DNA of 64,000 bases from Acetobacterium wieringae (GCF_026646375.1 NZ_JAIPPU010000005.1:160129-224128); one strand, 5' to 3'; positions 42,063 to 51,831 are shown, counted from the first letter of the stretch. Made by a program: numbers and translations. Notes: generated by a model from the letters alone, not told the origin.

Positions 42063-43106
42063 TTAAAACCGTTTAATGATGCCACCGCCGAGAACCCGCC
42101 GACCCTGATAAAAGACCAGGGCCTGACCGGGTGCCGGAGCGCGAACCGGAACCTGACTGTGCACAATGGCCTGAGTTCCGGAAAGTCGTTCGATTTGGCC
42201 GTCATACTCGTGGCCCCAGCGGCAGGTTTTAAAGGTGAAGCCGGTTTCCGGCAACCCCCCGGACGATTGGATAACCAACGCATCCACCAGAATACGACTT
42301 TGATACAAACTCTGTTCTTCATCCAAAACCACCGTATTGGTGGCTGGGATCACCTCAACTACCGCCAGCCGCTTTTCTCCAGTAATCCCTAAACCCCGGG
42401 TTTGACCCGGGGTAAAATGATGAATGCCCAGGTGCTTCCCCAGTATTCTACCAGTTTTATCCACAAAATTACCAGGGGTTGTAGGGTTATTTCCAAACAC
42501 AGCCTCCTTGAGAAACAAACCATGGTCCTTCTTTGGGATAAAACAAATCCCCTGGCTTTCAGCACCCTGAGCGAGCTCTGGCAATAATCTCAAAATTTCT
42601 TTTCGAACTGCATCTTTGGATGTGACCGCATTTAGCGGGAATAATAAACGCCCCAGTATATCCTGATCCAGATGATATAAAAAATAGGACTGATCCTTAT
42701 TTGCATTGGGGCTCGCCCAGAGCTGATATGCCCCTTCATGCTGGCGAACCTCGGCATAGTGGCCGGTGGCAATCATAGCATCGCCATTGGCTGTGGCAAA
42801 ATCACGAAGCAACTTAAACTTCATGTTCTGATTACACAACAAACAGGGGTTCGGGGTTTTCCCCAGCCGATATCCTGCTACAAACGGATTAATCACTTTT
42901 TTCTGAAATTCATTTTGAGCCGCCAGTACATGATGCTCAATTTTTAATTTTTCAGCCACCAGTTTGGCGGCATTAATGGTAGTTTCGGCATTTAAAAAAT
43001 TAAAGGTTACGCCAATTACCTCGTAACCTTCACCTTGTAACCGATAAGCGGAGGCAGCACTGTCGATGCCACCACTTAATCCGATAATGACTTTTTTTCT
43101 GTTCAC
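42063..43106 (-). CDS. mnmA: tRNA-uridine 2-sulfurtransferase MnmA
   Basis: A 347-residue enzyme with the PP-loop ATP site GLSGGIDSAASAYR (about 9-22). NPCLLCNQNMKF contains the first catalytic Cys, SQGICFIPKKDHG the second Cys, and the C-terminal beta domain ends ALVFYQGRRVLGGGIIKRF. It adds sulfur to U34 of Lys, Glu and Gln tRNAs. It lies downstream of the murT/gatD-like pair with a short gap. Family length is usually near 360, so the protein is complete. Confidence 0.95.
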   Translation of the reverse strand: MNRKKVIIGLSGGIDSAASAYRLQGEGYEVIGVTFNFLNAETTINAAKLVAEKLKIEHHVLAAQNEFQKKVINPFVAGYRLGKTPNPCLLCNQNMKFKLLRDFATANGDAMIATGHYAEVRQHEGAYQLWASPNANKDQSYFLYHLDQDILGRLLFPLNAVTSKDAVRKEILRLLPELAQGAESQGICFIPKKDHGLFLKEAVFGNNPTTPGNFVDKTGRILGKHLGIHHFTPGQTRGLGITGEKRLAVVEVIPATNTVVLDEEQSLYQSRILVDALVIQSSGGLPETGFTFKTCRWGHEYDGQIERLSGTQAIVHSQVPVRAPAPGQALVFYQGRRVLGGGIIKRF

Positions 43107-43129
43107 ACTTTTTCCCTTATGGTTTTAAA

Positions 43130-43894
43130 CTAACGTTCACTGATACTCTTTAGCCGGGTTTCTTTTTTATTAATATGGACAATTTTACTTTTTTGTGATT
43201 TCAGCTCGAGGCTGTTATCCCGTTGTTCTTCCCAAACTGGCCAGTTCTTATTGACTTCAATCAAATTGATGATTTCTTCAGTGAGCCAGGGGTTGCCAAC
43301 CAGCACCGGCCCCAGGGTATTGGTAAAAATCCCTTTGCCGCTGATCACCCCTTCAACCTTTGTCTTGCCATTGTTGCCGTAACCATACTTAAGCCGTCCA
43401 AATGGTGACTCTTCTTTTATATCCAAATCGATCATTTGAATCTGACTGCCGATAATTTCCATTTCCTTGCCATTATACTGACAGCTGTAATACAGATCAT
43501 CACCATACACGACGTGATTCTCCGAGGTTTGGATCTCAATGATCCCCAGTCCAATAATCTCGGACTGATCATCCCGCTTGATTGTTTCCCCAAACAGCGC
43601 TACTGTGGTACCGGTAACCAGCATCGGTCGAGTTTCAATAAAAGCCATCAGTTCGTTTCGATGCGGTTCCAGATACACGGCCACCGCTTCAAAATGCTCA
43701 ATTTCACCCGGTGGGCAAAACAGAAAATCAAAATCCAGCGGATTAAAGGTCTCTGTGTCCAAGTTAATTTGGGTAACCTCAACCCGGTAGCCCCGTCTTT
43801 TTGCCTCGGCCTGAATCGCCAGCAGATTACCTCGGTCGCCATGAAGGTTAAACATATTGTTAAAAAGCCAGCCGACTTTTATAGTCTGTTCCAT
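43130..43894 (-). CDS. GatD-like protein lacking glutaminase catalytic residues
   Basis: A 254-residue protein. Its position just after murT (start at 43894, overlapping the murT stop) and the opening NMFNLHGDRGNLLAIQAEAKRRG identify it as a GatD (lipid II isoglutaminyl synthase amidotransferase) homologue. In GatD the nucleophile Cys94 sits in an xCGGxQ motif, but here residues 91-102 read MLVTGTTVALFG with no Cys. The catalytic His motif HGPxLxxNP reads LGPVLVGNP. Both catalytic residues are therefore replaced. The C-terminal 30 residues form a charged extension. It may be a structural partner of MurT using free ammonia, or have a different role. Confidence 0.8.
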   Translation of the reverse strand: MEQTIKVGWLFNNMFNLHGDRGNLLAIQAEAKRRGYRVEVTQINLDTETFNPLDFDFLFCPPGEIEHFEAVAVYLEPHRNELMAFIETRPMLVTGTTVALFGETIKRDDQSEIIGLGIIEIQTSENHVVYGDDLYYSCQYNGKEMEIIGSQIQMIDLDIKEESPFGRLKYGYGNNGKTKVEGVISGKGIFTNTLGPVLVGNPWLTEEIINLIEVNKNWPVWEEQRDNSLELKSQKSKIVHINKKETRLKSISER

Positions 43895-45249
43895 TAATTC
43901 TGTCCTCCTTCAATGAATTTTTTCATCTTTTCAAAGGTAGAAATCCAGGTGATCAAATAAATATTATCCGTTTCGGCCTTGTCGATTTCGGCAAAGATTT
44001 CCTTGATGTCATCGCTGTCCATAATGGTGATCTCCTCCCGGCTGACCCCTTCATAAACCAGTCGATTGGCAGTATCATAAGCAACATGCTCGGAGAAACA
44101 CAGATACCGCTCAACATTGGAATCCACCAATGGTTTAAAATCACAGTCAAAAGCATAAAAGGTGTTGATGTAATGCGGAACGAAATCATTAACCACATAC
44201 AAACCCAGAGCCACCATTTTTTTGCTTTGATCTGAAGCCATAATATTTAAAGCACTTTGAAGCGTATCAGGATTTTCCTGTTTAATCCGCATGTACTTAA
44301 TGGTTTTATTTTTGTAGGTCATGACCTCAAAGCGGCCTCCAATATTTTTGAAATTCTCAAAAGCCCCAGCCGCAGCTGCCGGCGTAATCCCACAGATCGC
44401 ATCGCAAATGGCCAGCGCTCCGGCATAATTATAGAACATAAATGGCAGATCGTAGGGCATATGAAAGACCACATCCTTCAATTTGAAGGTATTATCTTTA
44501 AAATTAAGCTCAGTAACCGAGTAGTCTGGTGTGCTTTTGCTGGCAAATCCACAAAAATCGCACGCAAAAGCGCCAATACTGTCGACGTTGTAATAATCAA
44601 AACGCAGATCGTGATGGCATTTGGGACACGCTTGGGTGGGGTAATCCCCACCTTTTACGAAGGATTCATTATGGCGGGAAACGCTGTAATAAATCGAACG
44701 ACGGGCGACTTCCTCGAAAAATCGGGATCGCGGTTCTTCGTTATTGAGGATCAGTGTCATATTGGGATTGACCACCTCTTTTAACTTGCGGATAATAAAA
44801 TCCGGATCCCCATTTCTCTGGACCTGGTCTTTTTGGAGATTGGTGATTAGCATATTTTCAGCTGGCAATTGAGCGTAAATTAACGGCAGATAGCGTTCAT
44901 CGGTTTCAAAAATGTAATAGTCAGCCTTGAGTTTCCCTGACAAGCTGGCTTCTTTGGCCAGACTGGTGGCAATTCCGCCCAATAAGTTGGCACCTTCCAG
45001 ATTGGAAACAATTTTTTTGCCATTCTGCTTTAAGATATGCGTTACCAGATTGGTGGTCGACGATTTCCCATTGGTTCCGGTAATAAAAACGACTTTGGAA
45101 TAATCAATATTTTTAAAATGTTTGACAAAATCCGGGTCAATTGTCAACGCTTTCTCCCCGGGAAGGTTGGTTCCCCGCCCCTTGCTGACAAGTTTAATGG
45201 CAATTCCCATTAATTTTGCCAACCATAATGCAAAATAAAATTTCATCAT
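43894..45249 (-). CDS. murT: MurT-type Mur ligase (lipid II isoglutaminyl synthase, glutamate-amidating subunit)
   Basis: A 451-residue Mur-ligase-like enzyme. The ATP-binding motif is ITGTNGKSSTTNLV, and the central domain contains a Cys4 zinc ribbon (CPKCHHDLRFDYY... and CDFCGF), typical of MurT. The C-terminal DUF1727 domain has LGLYVVNDF and LITWISTFEKM. With GatD it amidates D-glutamate of lipid II. The next gene encodes a GatD homologue with altered active site, and the two start/stop codons overlap. This makes a functional pair, though the ammonia source is in question. Confidence 0.92.
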   Translation of the reverse strand: MMKFYFALWLAKLMGIAIKLVSKGRGTNLPGEKALTIDPDFVKHFKNIDYSKVVFITGTNGKSSTTNLVTHILKQNGKKIVSNLEGANLLGGIATSLAKEASLSGKLKADYYIFETDERYLPLIYAQLPAENMLITNLQKDQVQRNGDPDFIIRKLKEVVNPNMTLILNNEEPRSRFFEEVARRSIYYSVSRHNESFVKGGDYPTQACPKCHHDLRFDYYNVDSIGAFACDFCGFASKSTPDYSVTELNFKDNTFKLKDVVFHMPYDLPFMFYNYAGALAICDAICGITPAAAAGAFENFKNIGGRFEVMTYKNKTIKYMRIKQENPDTLQSALNIMASDQSKKMVALGLYVVNDFVPHYINTFYAFDCDFKPLVDSNVERYLCFSEHVAYDTANRLVYEGVSREEITIMDSDDIKEIFAEIDKAETDNIYLITWISTFEKMKKFIEGGQN

Positions 45250-45279
45250 TAATAACCTTTCTTCTTAAGTAATTGCCTG

Positions 45280-46320
45280 TTAAAGCTCTTTATTTTTCAA
45301 TTTTTCATGGATCACGGAAATTATGCTTCGACGCTCATTTTTTTCGTCCGGATTTGACGGCGCACCGTTATCCTGATTTTTTTCTTCCAGGCCCTGATTC
45401 CAACTCATCTGAGCAGCTCCGGCAACCACCGCACCGACAAAGCAGGCGGTACTGAACATACTGGCCAGACCGATGACCATGGCCACCAGCTCGCCGTAGA
45501 TAATCCCATTAAAACGAACCGGATGAATATCCCCATAGCCGATGGTGGCAAATGAAATGACCATATAATACAGCATATCAAAAGCATCCAGGGCCCGGTC
45601 TGAATTCGCTGCATAAAAGCCGGGATTAATTTTAAAACAATTATAAACCATCAGATAAAGAATACTCATTTCACTGACAACCAATACCAGCATCCCTTTT
45701 AGTATACTGGCGGTTTCGTGATACTTCCGCCTTTTTGAAACGGAACTGCGGATCAGAGTGGGGTTGGCGATTGCTCGGATCATCACCGAAAAACAGAGCA
45801 TCAGGGCAAAAGAAAGTCCCACCAAACCCAGTGGCAGGCTCGGCGGTGAGATAAAGTTGGCAAACAACACGAAATAATGACCCAGGACCAGATAAAAGAT
45901 CAAATCCATAAAGCGGGAGACGATAATATCCTGAAACTGATCGATTTTCATAAATAGGTGTTGCACTAAAAATACGATGATAATAAAAACGGCAAAGCTT
46001 CCTAAAATTCCAATCAGTTCGCCAATCAGTATTCGGTGATGCAGCGACACCACCAATAACGAGATCACCAACAAAACACCAGTGACCATGAGAACTCCCT
46101 GATATTCATAATTGACAATCAATTTTACCAGAAACCGTCGAACTGGTTTAATCTTTTTTGTTTTGTTCTGCTTTACCTCAGAAATAATGCGTTCTTTGTT
46201 GTAGAACAGAAACAATTCAAATAAAAAAAGCAGAAGAATGAACAAATCATAGATAATAATAATGGCGTTACCATTGGCTAGGGTTTCGTAAACTGGGATT
46301 TCATTGACAAAGGGATTCAT
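45280..46320 (-). CDS. Potassium channel-like membrane protein
   Basis: A 346-residue membrane protein with about seven predicted segments. The C-terminal part has a pore helix and the selectivity filter TIGYGD (259-264) within AFDMLYYMVISFATIGYGDI, followed by a final transmembrane helix, as in 2-TM/6-TM K+ channels. The N-terminal part has several hydrophobic segments and a basic stretch EVKQNKTKKIKPVRRFLVK. No RCK/TrkA domain follows. Physiological role and gating are unknown. It lies between murT and a GIY-YIG gene. Confidence 0.85.
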   Translation of the reverse strand: MNPFVNEIPVYETLANGNAIIIIYDLFILLLFLFELFLFYNKERIISEVKQNKTKKIKPVRRFLVKLIVNYEYQGVLMVTGVLLVISLLVVSLHHRILIGELIGILGSFAVFIIIVFLVQHLFMKIDQFQDIIVSRFMDLIFYLVLGHYFVLFANFISPPSLPLGLVGLSFALMLCFSVMIRAIANPTLIRSSVSKRRKYHETASILKGMLVLVVSEMSILYLMVYNCFKINPGFYAANSDRALDAFDMLYYMVISFATIGYGDIHPVRFNGIIYGELVAMVIGLASMFSTACFVGAVVAGAAQMSWNQGLEEKNQDNGAPSNPDEKNERRSIISVIHEKLKNKEL

Positions 46321-46332
46321 CTGAAAACTCCT

Positions 46333-46596
46333 TTACTTTTTTGATTCATGGTTCTTTATCAACTCTAATTTCTTCGCCTTTGACATTTTCTTGATGGCCG
46401 CTTCACGACTGAGGGCTTCTGACCGGGTGGTCAGCGTTTCCCAATAAACCAGCGTGACTGGCAACCGCCCCCGGGTATATTTTGCACCGGTTCCCGAATT
46501 ATGGGCTTTGATCCGAGCTTCGATGTGAGTGGTCCACCCGGTATAAAGGGTGTCATCACTACATTTTACGATATAAACGTGAGCCTTGTCTATCAT
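46333..46596 (-). CDS. GIY-YIG nuclease-superfamily small protein (YhbQ-like)
   Basis: An 87-residue protein with the GIY-YIG domain: HVYIVKCSDDTLYTGWT contains the two motifs (VYIV and LYTG). R27 lies in EARIKAHNSGTGAKYTRGR, and Glu52 and the KKMSKAKKLELI end are as in the UPF0213/YhbQ group. Function in this small family is not firmly established. It lies just upstream of the K+ channel gene on the same strand. Confidence 0.9.
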   Translation of the reverse strand: MIDKAHVYIVKCSDDTLYTGWTTHIEARIKAHNSGTGAKYTRGRLPVTLVYWETLTTRSEALSREAAIKKMSKAKKLELIKNHESKK

Positions 46597-46704
46597 TTGT
46601 TTTTCTTTCTCTCCGTTTCATTGAGAAATCTGTTTACGCGTCTATCAACCGCTCATATAATTTGGCTGGATTAATTCTCATACTTTCCAAACCAACAAGA
46701 AAAA

Positions 46705-46725
46705 AAGATCCCTATAAGGGATCTT
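46705..46725 (-). terminator. Intrinsic terminator after the zinc-ribbon gene
   Basis: AAGATCCCT and AGGGATCTT make a 9-bp perfect stem with a 3-nt loop. On the minus strand a run of T follows directly. The plus strand also has a downstream T-run. Confidence 0.87.
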
Positions 46726-46746
46726 CATTGTTTTTTTTAGAAATTC

Positions 46747-46914
46747 CTAGAAGTTGCTGTTTCTTGGTCTTCTAGTTTGTTTTCTTTTTGTTCGACATTC
46801 ACGACATCTTTTTGGTTCATTGTCAAAACCTTTTTCCTGGTAGAATTCTTGTTCACCTACAGTAAATACAAATTCTTCGCCACAATCTTGACAAACTAAA
46901 GTTCTGTCTTCCAT
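46747..46914 (-). CDS. Small zinc-ribbon protein
   Basis: A 55-residue ORF from ATG 46914 (upstream GGAGG) to TAG 46747-46749. The product MEDRTLVCQDCGEEFVFTVG continues to KRCRECRTKRKQTRRPRN, with two CxxC pairs (C8/C11 and C37/C40) and a basic tail, the pattern of the zf-trcl/zinc-ribbon family of small Firmicute proteins. Function is unknown, and RNA or protein binding is plausible. It is flanked by its own terminator at 46705-46725 and is monocistronic. Confidence 0.85.
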   Translation of the reverse strand: MEDRTLVCQDCGEEFVFTVGEQEFYQEKGFDNEPKRCRECRTKRKQTRRPRNSNF

Positions 46915-47084
46915 GAGTACCTCCACTTAATTTTAATGTACAGGATCTGATTATTCTTTGTTAAATGGAGCATGGACAATTTTGTCTGAATGTTGTTACC
47001 ATTTATGAACTTGTAATCATTAACTATACTACCGTTATTATACAATGTTCGTTTACATTTGTCACCTGTTTTTTTATTTTTTTA

Positions 47085-47119
47085 TTGAGTTAAATTCTTT
47101 TTTCGGCTATATTTAACTC
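47085..47119 (+). promoter_or_regulatory. Promoter with inverted repeat upstream of the M29 aminopeptidase gene
   Basis: TTGAGT (47085-47090) and TATATT (47108-47113) have 17 bp spacing. The perfect 9-bp inverted repeat GAGTTAAAT (47087-47095) / ATTTAACTC (47111-47119) overlaps both hexamers, so it could be an operator. The intergenic region 46915-47148 otherwise holds nothing recognised. Confidence 0.6.
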
Positions 47120-47148
47120 ATACAATTTCAATTATAAGGAGATAAACC

Positions 47149-48255
47149 ATGAGAGATCATCGACTGATAAAATATGCCCAAACCCTGGTCAATTACTCCC
47201 TTTATGTTAAACCGAATGAGTGGGTTGTGATCCGCGGATCTGACCTGGCAATGCCTCTGATAAAAGAGTGCTACCGTGAGATCTTAAAGGCCGGAGCCCA
47301 CCCCACGGTCATCCTCACCCCTGACGGTCTTTCGGAAATTCTTTTAAAGGAAGGCAGCGACGAGCAACTGCAGTTTAATGCACCAATGATGCTGGAGGTT
47401 TATGCCAAAGCCGATAAAATCCTAAACATTCTGGGCGATCATAACCTCAAGTCACTATCGGCTATTCCCAGTGAACGAATCGCACTGCAGCGCCGTTTTG
47501 GCGCACCGATCACGAAGCTTTACAACGACCGGGTGGCCCGTGGTGAAATGGACTGGACGCTGTGCCTCTACCCCACCGCAAGTGGTGCCCAGGAAGCCAA
47601 TATGTCGCTTTCCGACTATGAAGAATTCGTCTTTGAGGCCTGTCTCCTAAACGGCGAGAATCCCATTGCCGCCTGGCAAAAAATCCATGATGACCAGGAA
47701 GCCATGGTTACCTATTTAAACACGAAAACCAGCTTCCATGTGGTGGCCAACGATACCGATCTGACGCTTTGTACCGAAAACCGGGTCTGGATCAATTCCG
47801 ATGGTCACCACAATTTTCCCAGCGGCGAAGTCTTTACTGCACCGGTAAAGGAAAGCGTCAACGGAACCATTCGGTTCACCTTTCCCGGTATTTACAGTGG
47901 TCAGGAAATTGAAGATATCCAGCTGACCTTTACAGACGGCTGCGTTGTTAAGGCCAGCGCCAAACGCGGTGAAGCCCTGCTTCACGCCCTGCTTGACACC
48001 GACGCCGGTTCCCGCTATGTGGGCGAGTTTGCCATTGGCACCAATTACGGCATCTCCCAATTTACCAAAAACATGCTTTTTGATGAAAAAATCGGCGGCA
48101 CGATTCATCTGGCCCTCGGCAAATCCTACCCGGAATGCGGCCCGATCAATGATTCGCTGCTTCACTGGGACATGCTCTGCGACATGAAGGACGGCGGGGC
48201 CATTTATGCCGACGGCGAGCTTTTTTATCAGAACGGTCTCTTTCTAAAAAAATAG
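47149..48255 (+). CDS. M29-family aminopeptidase
   Basis: A 368-residue protein beginning with the family opening: LIKYAQTLVNYSLYVKPNEW. Later blocks are TLCTENRVWINSDGHHNFPS, GEVFTAPVKESVNGTIRF and EFAIGTNYGISQFTKNMLFD, carrying the metal ligands (two Glu, His, Asp) of thermophilic-type M29 aminopeptidases. These dimeric zinc or cobalt enzymes remove N-terminal residues from peptides. AAGGAG lies seven bases upstream of the start. It is slightly shorter than the 400-residue members, as is common in clostridial forms. Confidence 0.93.
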   Translation: MRDHRLIKYAQTLVNYSLYVKPNEWVVIRGSDLAMPLIKECYREILKAGAHPTVILTPDGLSEILLKEGSDEQLQFNAPMMLEVYAKADKILNILGDHNLKSLSAIPSERIALQRRFGAPITKLYNDRVARGEMDWTLCLYPTASGAQEANMSLSDYEEFVFEACLLNGENPIAAWQKIHDDQEAMVTYLNTKTSFHVVANDTDLTLCTENRVWINSDGHHNFPSGEVFTAPVKESVNGTIRFTFPGIYSGQEIEDIQLTFTDGCVVKASAKRGEALLHALLDTDAGSRYVGEFAIGTNYGISQFTKNMLFDEKIGGTIHLALGKSYPECGPINDSLLHWDMLCDMKDGGAIYADGELFYQNGLFLKK

Positions 48256-48343
48256 CCCGCTTTTAGCTTTACCATCCGTCAATTTATTGTAATAAAGCTG
48301 GCTTTATGGTATTATTGGCAAATATCATTACAGGAGGAAATTA

Positions 48344-50014
48344 ATGGAGCCCATAGAAAAAAAGACGAATTTTATCACCAATGCCATCGATCAGGATATT
48401 GCCGACAAGGTTTACACCAATGATCGCGTTCACACCCGCTTTCCACCCGAACCAAACGGATATTTACATATAGGTCATGCCAAAGCCTCACTGCTCAATT
48501 ACCGGATTGCAAAGCAGTATCATGGAAAATTCAATCTCCGCTTTGATGACACCAACCCCATCAAGGAAGAATTGGAGTTTGTCGATTCCATCAAGGAAGA
48601 TCTCTCCTGGCTGGGAATCGAATGGGATGACCGGCTTTTTTTTGCCTCCAGCTATTTTGATAAAATGGCTGACTACGCCGTTGAACTGATTGGCAAGGGT
48701 CTGGCTTTTGTGGATCAGCTCTCTGCTGAGGAAATGCGCCAGTATCGGGGCAGCCTCACCGAGCCCGGCAAGGAAAGCCCGTACCGCAACCGCCCGATCG
48801 AAGAAAACCTGCAGCTTTTTAAACAAATGAAGGCTGGCGAGCTGCCGGAAGGTTCCCATATTCTGCGCGCCAAAATCGATATGGCCAGCCCCAATATGAA
48901 TATGCGCGATCCAGCCATCTATCGGATTCTGCATACCAGCCACCACTCCACCAGCGAAGACTGGTATATTTATCCGATGTACGATTATGCCCATCCGATT
49001 GAGGATGCCTTAGAAGGGATTACCCACTCTCTCTGCACCCTGGAATTTGAAGATCACCGCCCCTTCTACGACTGGGTGCTGACCAACATCGATGATTTCA
49101 AAAAAGAGCCCCCCCGACAAATTGAATTCGCCAAGCTGAATCTGACCAAAACCATTGTTGGTAAACGCTTTTTAAAACAGCTGGTGGAAGAAAAAATTGT
49201 CGATGGCTGGGACGATCCCCGTCTGGCCACCATTTCCGGCTTACGCCGCAGGGGCTTTACCCCTGAATCAATTCAGGCCTTTTGCGAAGCGATTGGTGTC
49301 GCCAAAACCAACAGCACCGTCGATATTGCCATGCTCGAACATTTTATCCGGGACGATTTAAAGCTTAAAGCCCCCCGTTTAATGGCCGTGATCGATCCCC
49401 TGAAGGTGACCATCACCAATTACCCGGAAAATCAGACTGAATGGGTTGAGTTACCACTTAACCAGGAAAATACCGAAATGGGTAGCTACACTACCCCATT
49501 TAGTCGGGAAATTCTGATCGATCGCAGTGATTTTATGGAAATACCACCCAAAAAATACTTCCGACTCTTCCCCGGCAATGAGGTGCGCCTACGCGGGGCC
49601 TACTTTATCACCTGTCAGGAAGTGGTTAAAGATGCCGACGGTCAGGTCATTGAACTAAAATGCACCTACGACCCGGCCACCAAATCCGGTGCTGGCTGCG
49701 AGCGGAAGGTCAAAGGCACCATCCATTGGGTGGACGCCAATCATGCCAGCGAAGTCGAGCTCCACCTCTATGACTATCTGGTTGAGGATGACGCCGGACT
49801 GACGAAAGACAATTTTCTGGAGCGAATCAATCCGAAATCCCTGGAAATTGTCAAAGCCTATATTGAACCGGAATTATTAAAGGCTCAACCCTATCAGAAA
49901 TTTCAGTTCATCCGCAACGGATTTTTCTCCGTCGATCCCAAATATTCAACCCCGGAGGCTTTGGTATTTAACCAGATTGTCTCTTTAAAAAGTTCCTGGA
50001 AACCAACCAACTAA
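48344..50014 (+). CDS. glnS: Glutaminyl-tRNA synthetase
   Basis: A 556-residue class I synthetase. The HIGH motif is in [16 protein letters not shown], and the tRNA- and Gln-specific block [20 protein letters not shown] follows. [40 protein letters not shown] and a C-terminal beta-barrel anticodon domain are present. The KMSKS-equivalent reads TIVGKRFL (GlnRS commonly MSKRKL), which keeps the Lys-Arg. Direct GlnRS means tRNA-Gln need not be charged by the GatCAB route. A good AGGAGG site precedes the ATG. Confidence 0.96.
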   Translation: MEPIEKKTNFITNAIDQDIADKVYTNDRVHTRFPPEPNGYLHIGHAKASLLNYRIAKQYHGKFNLRFDDTNPIKEELEFVDSIKEDLSWLGIEWDDRLFFASSYFDKMADYAVELIGKGLAFVDQLSAEEMRQYRGSLTEPGKESPYRNRPIEENLQLFKQMKAGELPEGSHILRAKIDMASPNMNMRDPAIYRILHTSHHSTSEDWYIYPMYDYAHPIEDALEGITHSLCTLEFEDHRPFYDWVLTNIDDFKKEPPRQIEFAKLNLTKTIVGKRFLKQLVEEKIVDGWDDPRLATISGLRRRGFTPESIQAFCEAIGVAKTNSTVDIAMLEHFIRDDLKLKAPRLMAVIDPLKVTITNYPENQTEWVELPLNQENTEMGSYTTPFSREILIDRSDFMEIPPKKYFRLFPGNEVRLRGAYFITCQEVVKDADGQVIELKCTYDPATKSGAGCERKVKGTIHWVDANHASEVELHLYDYLVEDDAGLTKDNFLERINPKSLEIVKAYIEPELLKAQPYQKFQFIRNGFFSVDPKYSTPEALVFNQIVSLKSSWKPTN

Positions 50015-50056
50015 AAAAAATACTGGCAACATGCTGTTTTAGATGAGGGAGAAGTT

Positions 50057-51364
50057 ATGAAAATATGGTCTGATAAAGAAAAGCTGTCCCGGGATGAGCT
50101 CCGGAAACTGCAGTTTAAGCGCTTAAAGAAAACCCTGAACCACGTTTACGAAAACGTACCTTATTATCATGAAAAGTTCAAAACCGCCGGGGTTAAACCG
50201 GTAGATATCCGCACTCTGGAAGACATGCGGCTGCTGCCGCTGACCACCAAGGAAGATCTCCGCAAGAATTATCCTTTTGGTCTCTTTGCTATGCCCAAAA
50301 ATAAAATTGTCCGCTATCACGCCTCTTCCGGAACCACCGGCAAACCAACCGTGGTCGGTTACACCAAACACGACATGAAGGTCTGGCGGGAAGTGATCGC
50401 CCGAATCGCCACTATGGGCGGTGTCACCGCTGACGATACCGCTCAGATTACCTTTGGGTTTGGCCTCTTTACCGGCGCTTTTGGTCTACAACAGGGGCTG
50501 GAAAAAATCGGTGCCGGGGTGATTCCAATGTCAGCCGGCAATACCCAGAAACAGATTATGATCATGCAGGATTTCCAATCCACCGTACTGATTGGTACCC
50601 CCTCCTATGCCTTGCATCTGGCCGAAGCCGCTCAGGAAATGGGGATCGACCCCAAAGAAGAGCTGTTTCTTAAATACGGCCTCTTTGGCGGCGAAGGTTC
50701 CACCGAAGAAATGCGTGCCAAATTAAACGAAGCCTGGGGCATCACCGCCACCGAAAACTACGGCATGAGCGAGCTGATTGGCCCCGGCGTTTCTGGCGAA
50801 TGTCTGGCTTTTAAAGGGATGCACATCAATGAAGATCACTTCATCGCTGAAATCATCGACCCGGAAACCCTGGAAGTGCTGCCGGAAGGTGAAGTCGGCG
50901 AACTGGTTATCACCCCGATTACCAAAGAAGGGCTCCCACTGATCCGTTACCGCACCAAGGATATTACCCGACTTGACACTACTCCCTGTGATTGCGGCCG
51001 AACCTCGGCGCGGATGGCCAAAATCACCGGACGAACCGACGATATGCTAATAATCGGTGGCGTCAATGTCTTCCCCTCACAAATTGAAGGTGTTCTTTTG
51101 GGCATAAAGGGGATCGGCTCGAATTACCAGATTCGAGTTCTCAAAAAAGGCTATCTGGACCGGATTGAAATTGACGTCGAAGTGGTCAACCAGGATCTGC
51201 TCGTTTCAGTAACGCTGCTGGATCAGCTTTATAAAGAAATCCAGTCCAAGCTGCACACCACCCTCGGTATTCATGCCGGTATCCATCTGGTTGAACCCAA
51301 AAGTCTGGTTCGCTCGGAAGGCAAAGCCAAACGGGTCATTGACCTGCGATCTGAAAATTTATAG
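50057..51364 (+). CDS. paaK: Phenylacetate-CoA ligase family AMP-forming ligase
   Basis: A 435-residue adenylate-forming enzyme of the PaaK family. It starts with the conserved LRKLQFKRLKKTLNHVYENV, followed by the ATP motif YHASSGTTGKPTVVGYT, ENYGMSELIGPGVS and TGRTDDMLIIGGVNVFPSQI. It activates phenylacetate or other aryl acids as CoA thioesters. In anaerobes such ligases often act with 2-ketoacid oxidoreductases from aromatic amino acids. The directly following ACT-domain gene is the usual partner. Substrate is not determined by sequence. Confidence 0.92.
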   Translation: MKIWSDKEKLSRDELRKLQFKRLKKTLNHVYENVPYYHEKFKTAGVKPVDIRTLEDMRLLPLTTKEDLRKNYPFGLFAMPKNKIVRYHASSGTTGKPTVVGYTKHDMKVWREVIARIATMGGVTADDTAQITFGFGLFTGAFGLQQGLEKIGAGVIPMSAGNTQKQIMIMQDFQSTVLIGTPSYALHLAEAAQEMGIDPKEELFLKYGLFGGEGSTEEMRAKLNEAWGITATENYGMSELIGPGVSGECLAFKGMHINEDHFIAEIIDPETLEVLPEGEVGELVITPITKEGLPLIRYRTKDITRLDTTPCDCGRTSARMAKITGRTDDMLIIGGVNVFPSQIEGVLLGIKGIGSNYQIRVLKKGYLDRIEIDVEVVNQDLLVSVTLLDQLYKEIQSKLHTTLGIHAGIHLVEPKSLVRSEGKAKRVIDLRSENL

Positions 51365-51374
51365 GAGGCAAACC

Positions 51375-51818
51375 ATGCTTATTAATCAATTGTCGGTCTT
51401 TATTGAAAATAAAAAAGGCCATCTTTCAAAGATCACCAAAGTCTTGAAAGATGCCCAAGTGGATATTCGGGCCATTTCCGTTTTTGACAGCGCCGAATTC
51501 GGTATTTTGCGGATTGTCGTCGATAAGCCGGAGGTCGGGGCCGAAGCCCTAAAAAAAGCTGGACACGTCGTCAAACAAAGCTATGTGCTGGCGGTTGATC
51601 CCTCCGATAAGGTTGGCAGCCTGCACGATGTCTTTGCCCTGCTTTCTGAAAATGATGTTAACATTGAATATGTCTACTCCTTCGTAATGCCCAATAACCA
51701 GGGTTCACCCCTGATTATTTTAAAAGCCGACGATCAGGAAAAAGCCATTGCCCTGCTGACCGCTTCAGATTTTAGCCTGATTCCCAAAGAAGCCGTCTAT
51801 AACGTGCAAAAAGGCTGA
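51375..51818 (+). CDS. Tandem ACT-domain protein
   Basis: The start is ATG 51375 with AGGAGG six bases upstream; a longer in-frame ORF into paaK has no support. The 147-residue product MLINQLSVFIENKKGHLSKI has two ACT folds: NKKGHLSKITKVLKDAQVDI (1-70) and DKVGSLHDVFALLSENDVNI (76-147). ACT pairs like this are commonly encoded beside PaaK-type ligases and probably sense an amino acid. It has no attached enzyme domain. Confidence 0.93.
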   Translation: MLINQLSVFIENKKGHLSKITKVLKDAQVDIRAISVFDSAEFGILRIVVDKPEVGAEALKKAGHVVKQSYVLAVDPSDKVGSLHDVFALLSENDVNIEYVYSFVMPNNQGSPLIILKADDQEKAIALLTASDFSLIPKEAVYNVQKG

Positions 51819-51831
51819 ACGCCCACCCTCC

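Noticed and set aside
48344..50014. Unusual GlnRS because of the VGKRFL motif
   Set aside because: The Lys-Arg of the KMSKS-like loop is retained and I believe similar variants occur in clostridial GlnRS, so it is not treated as a finding.
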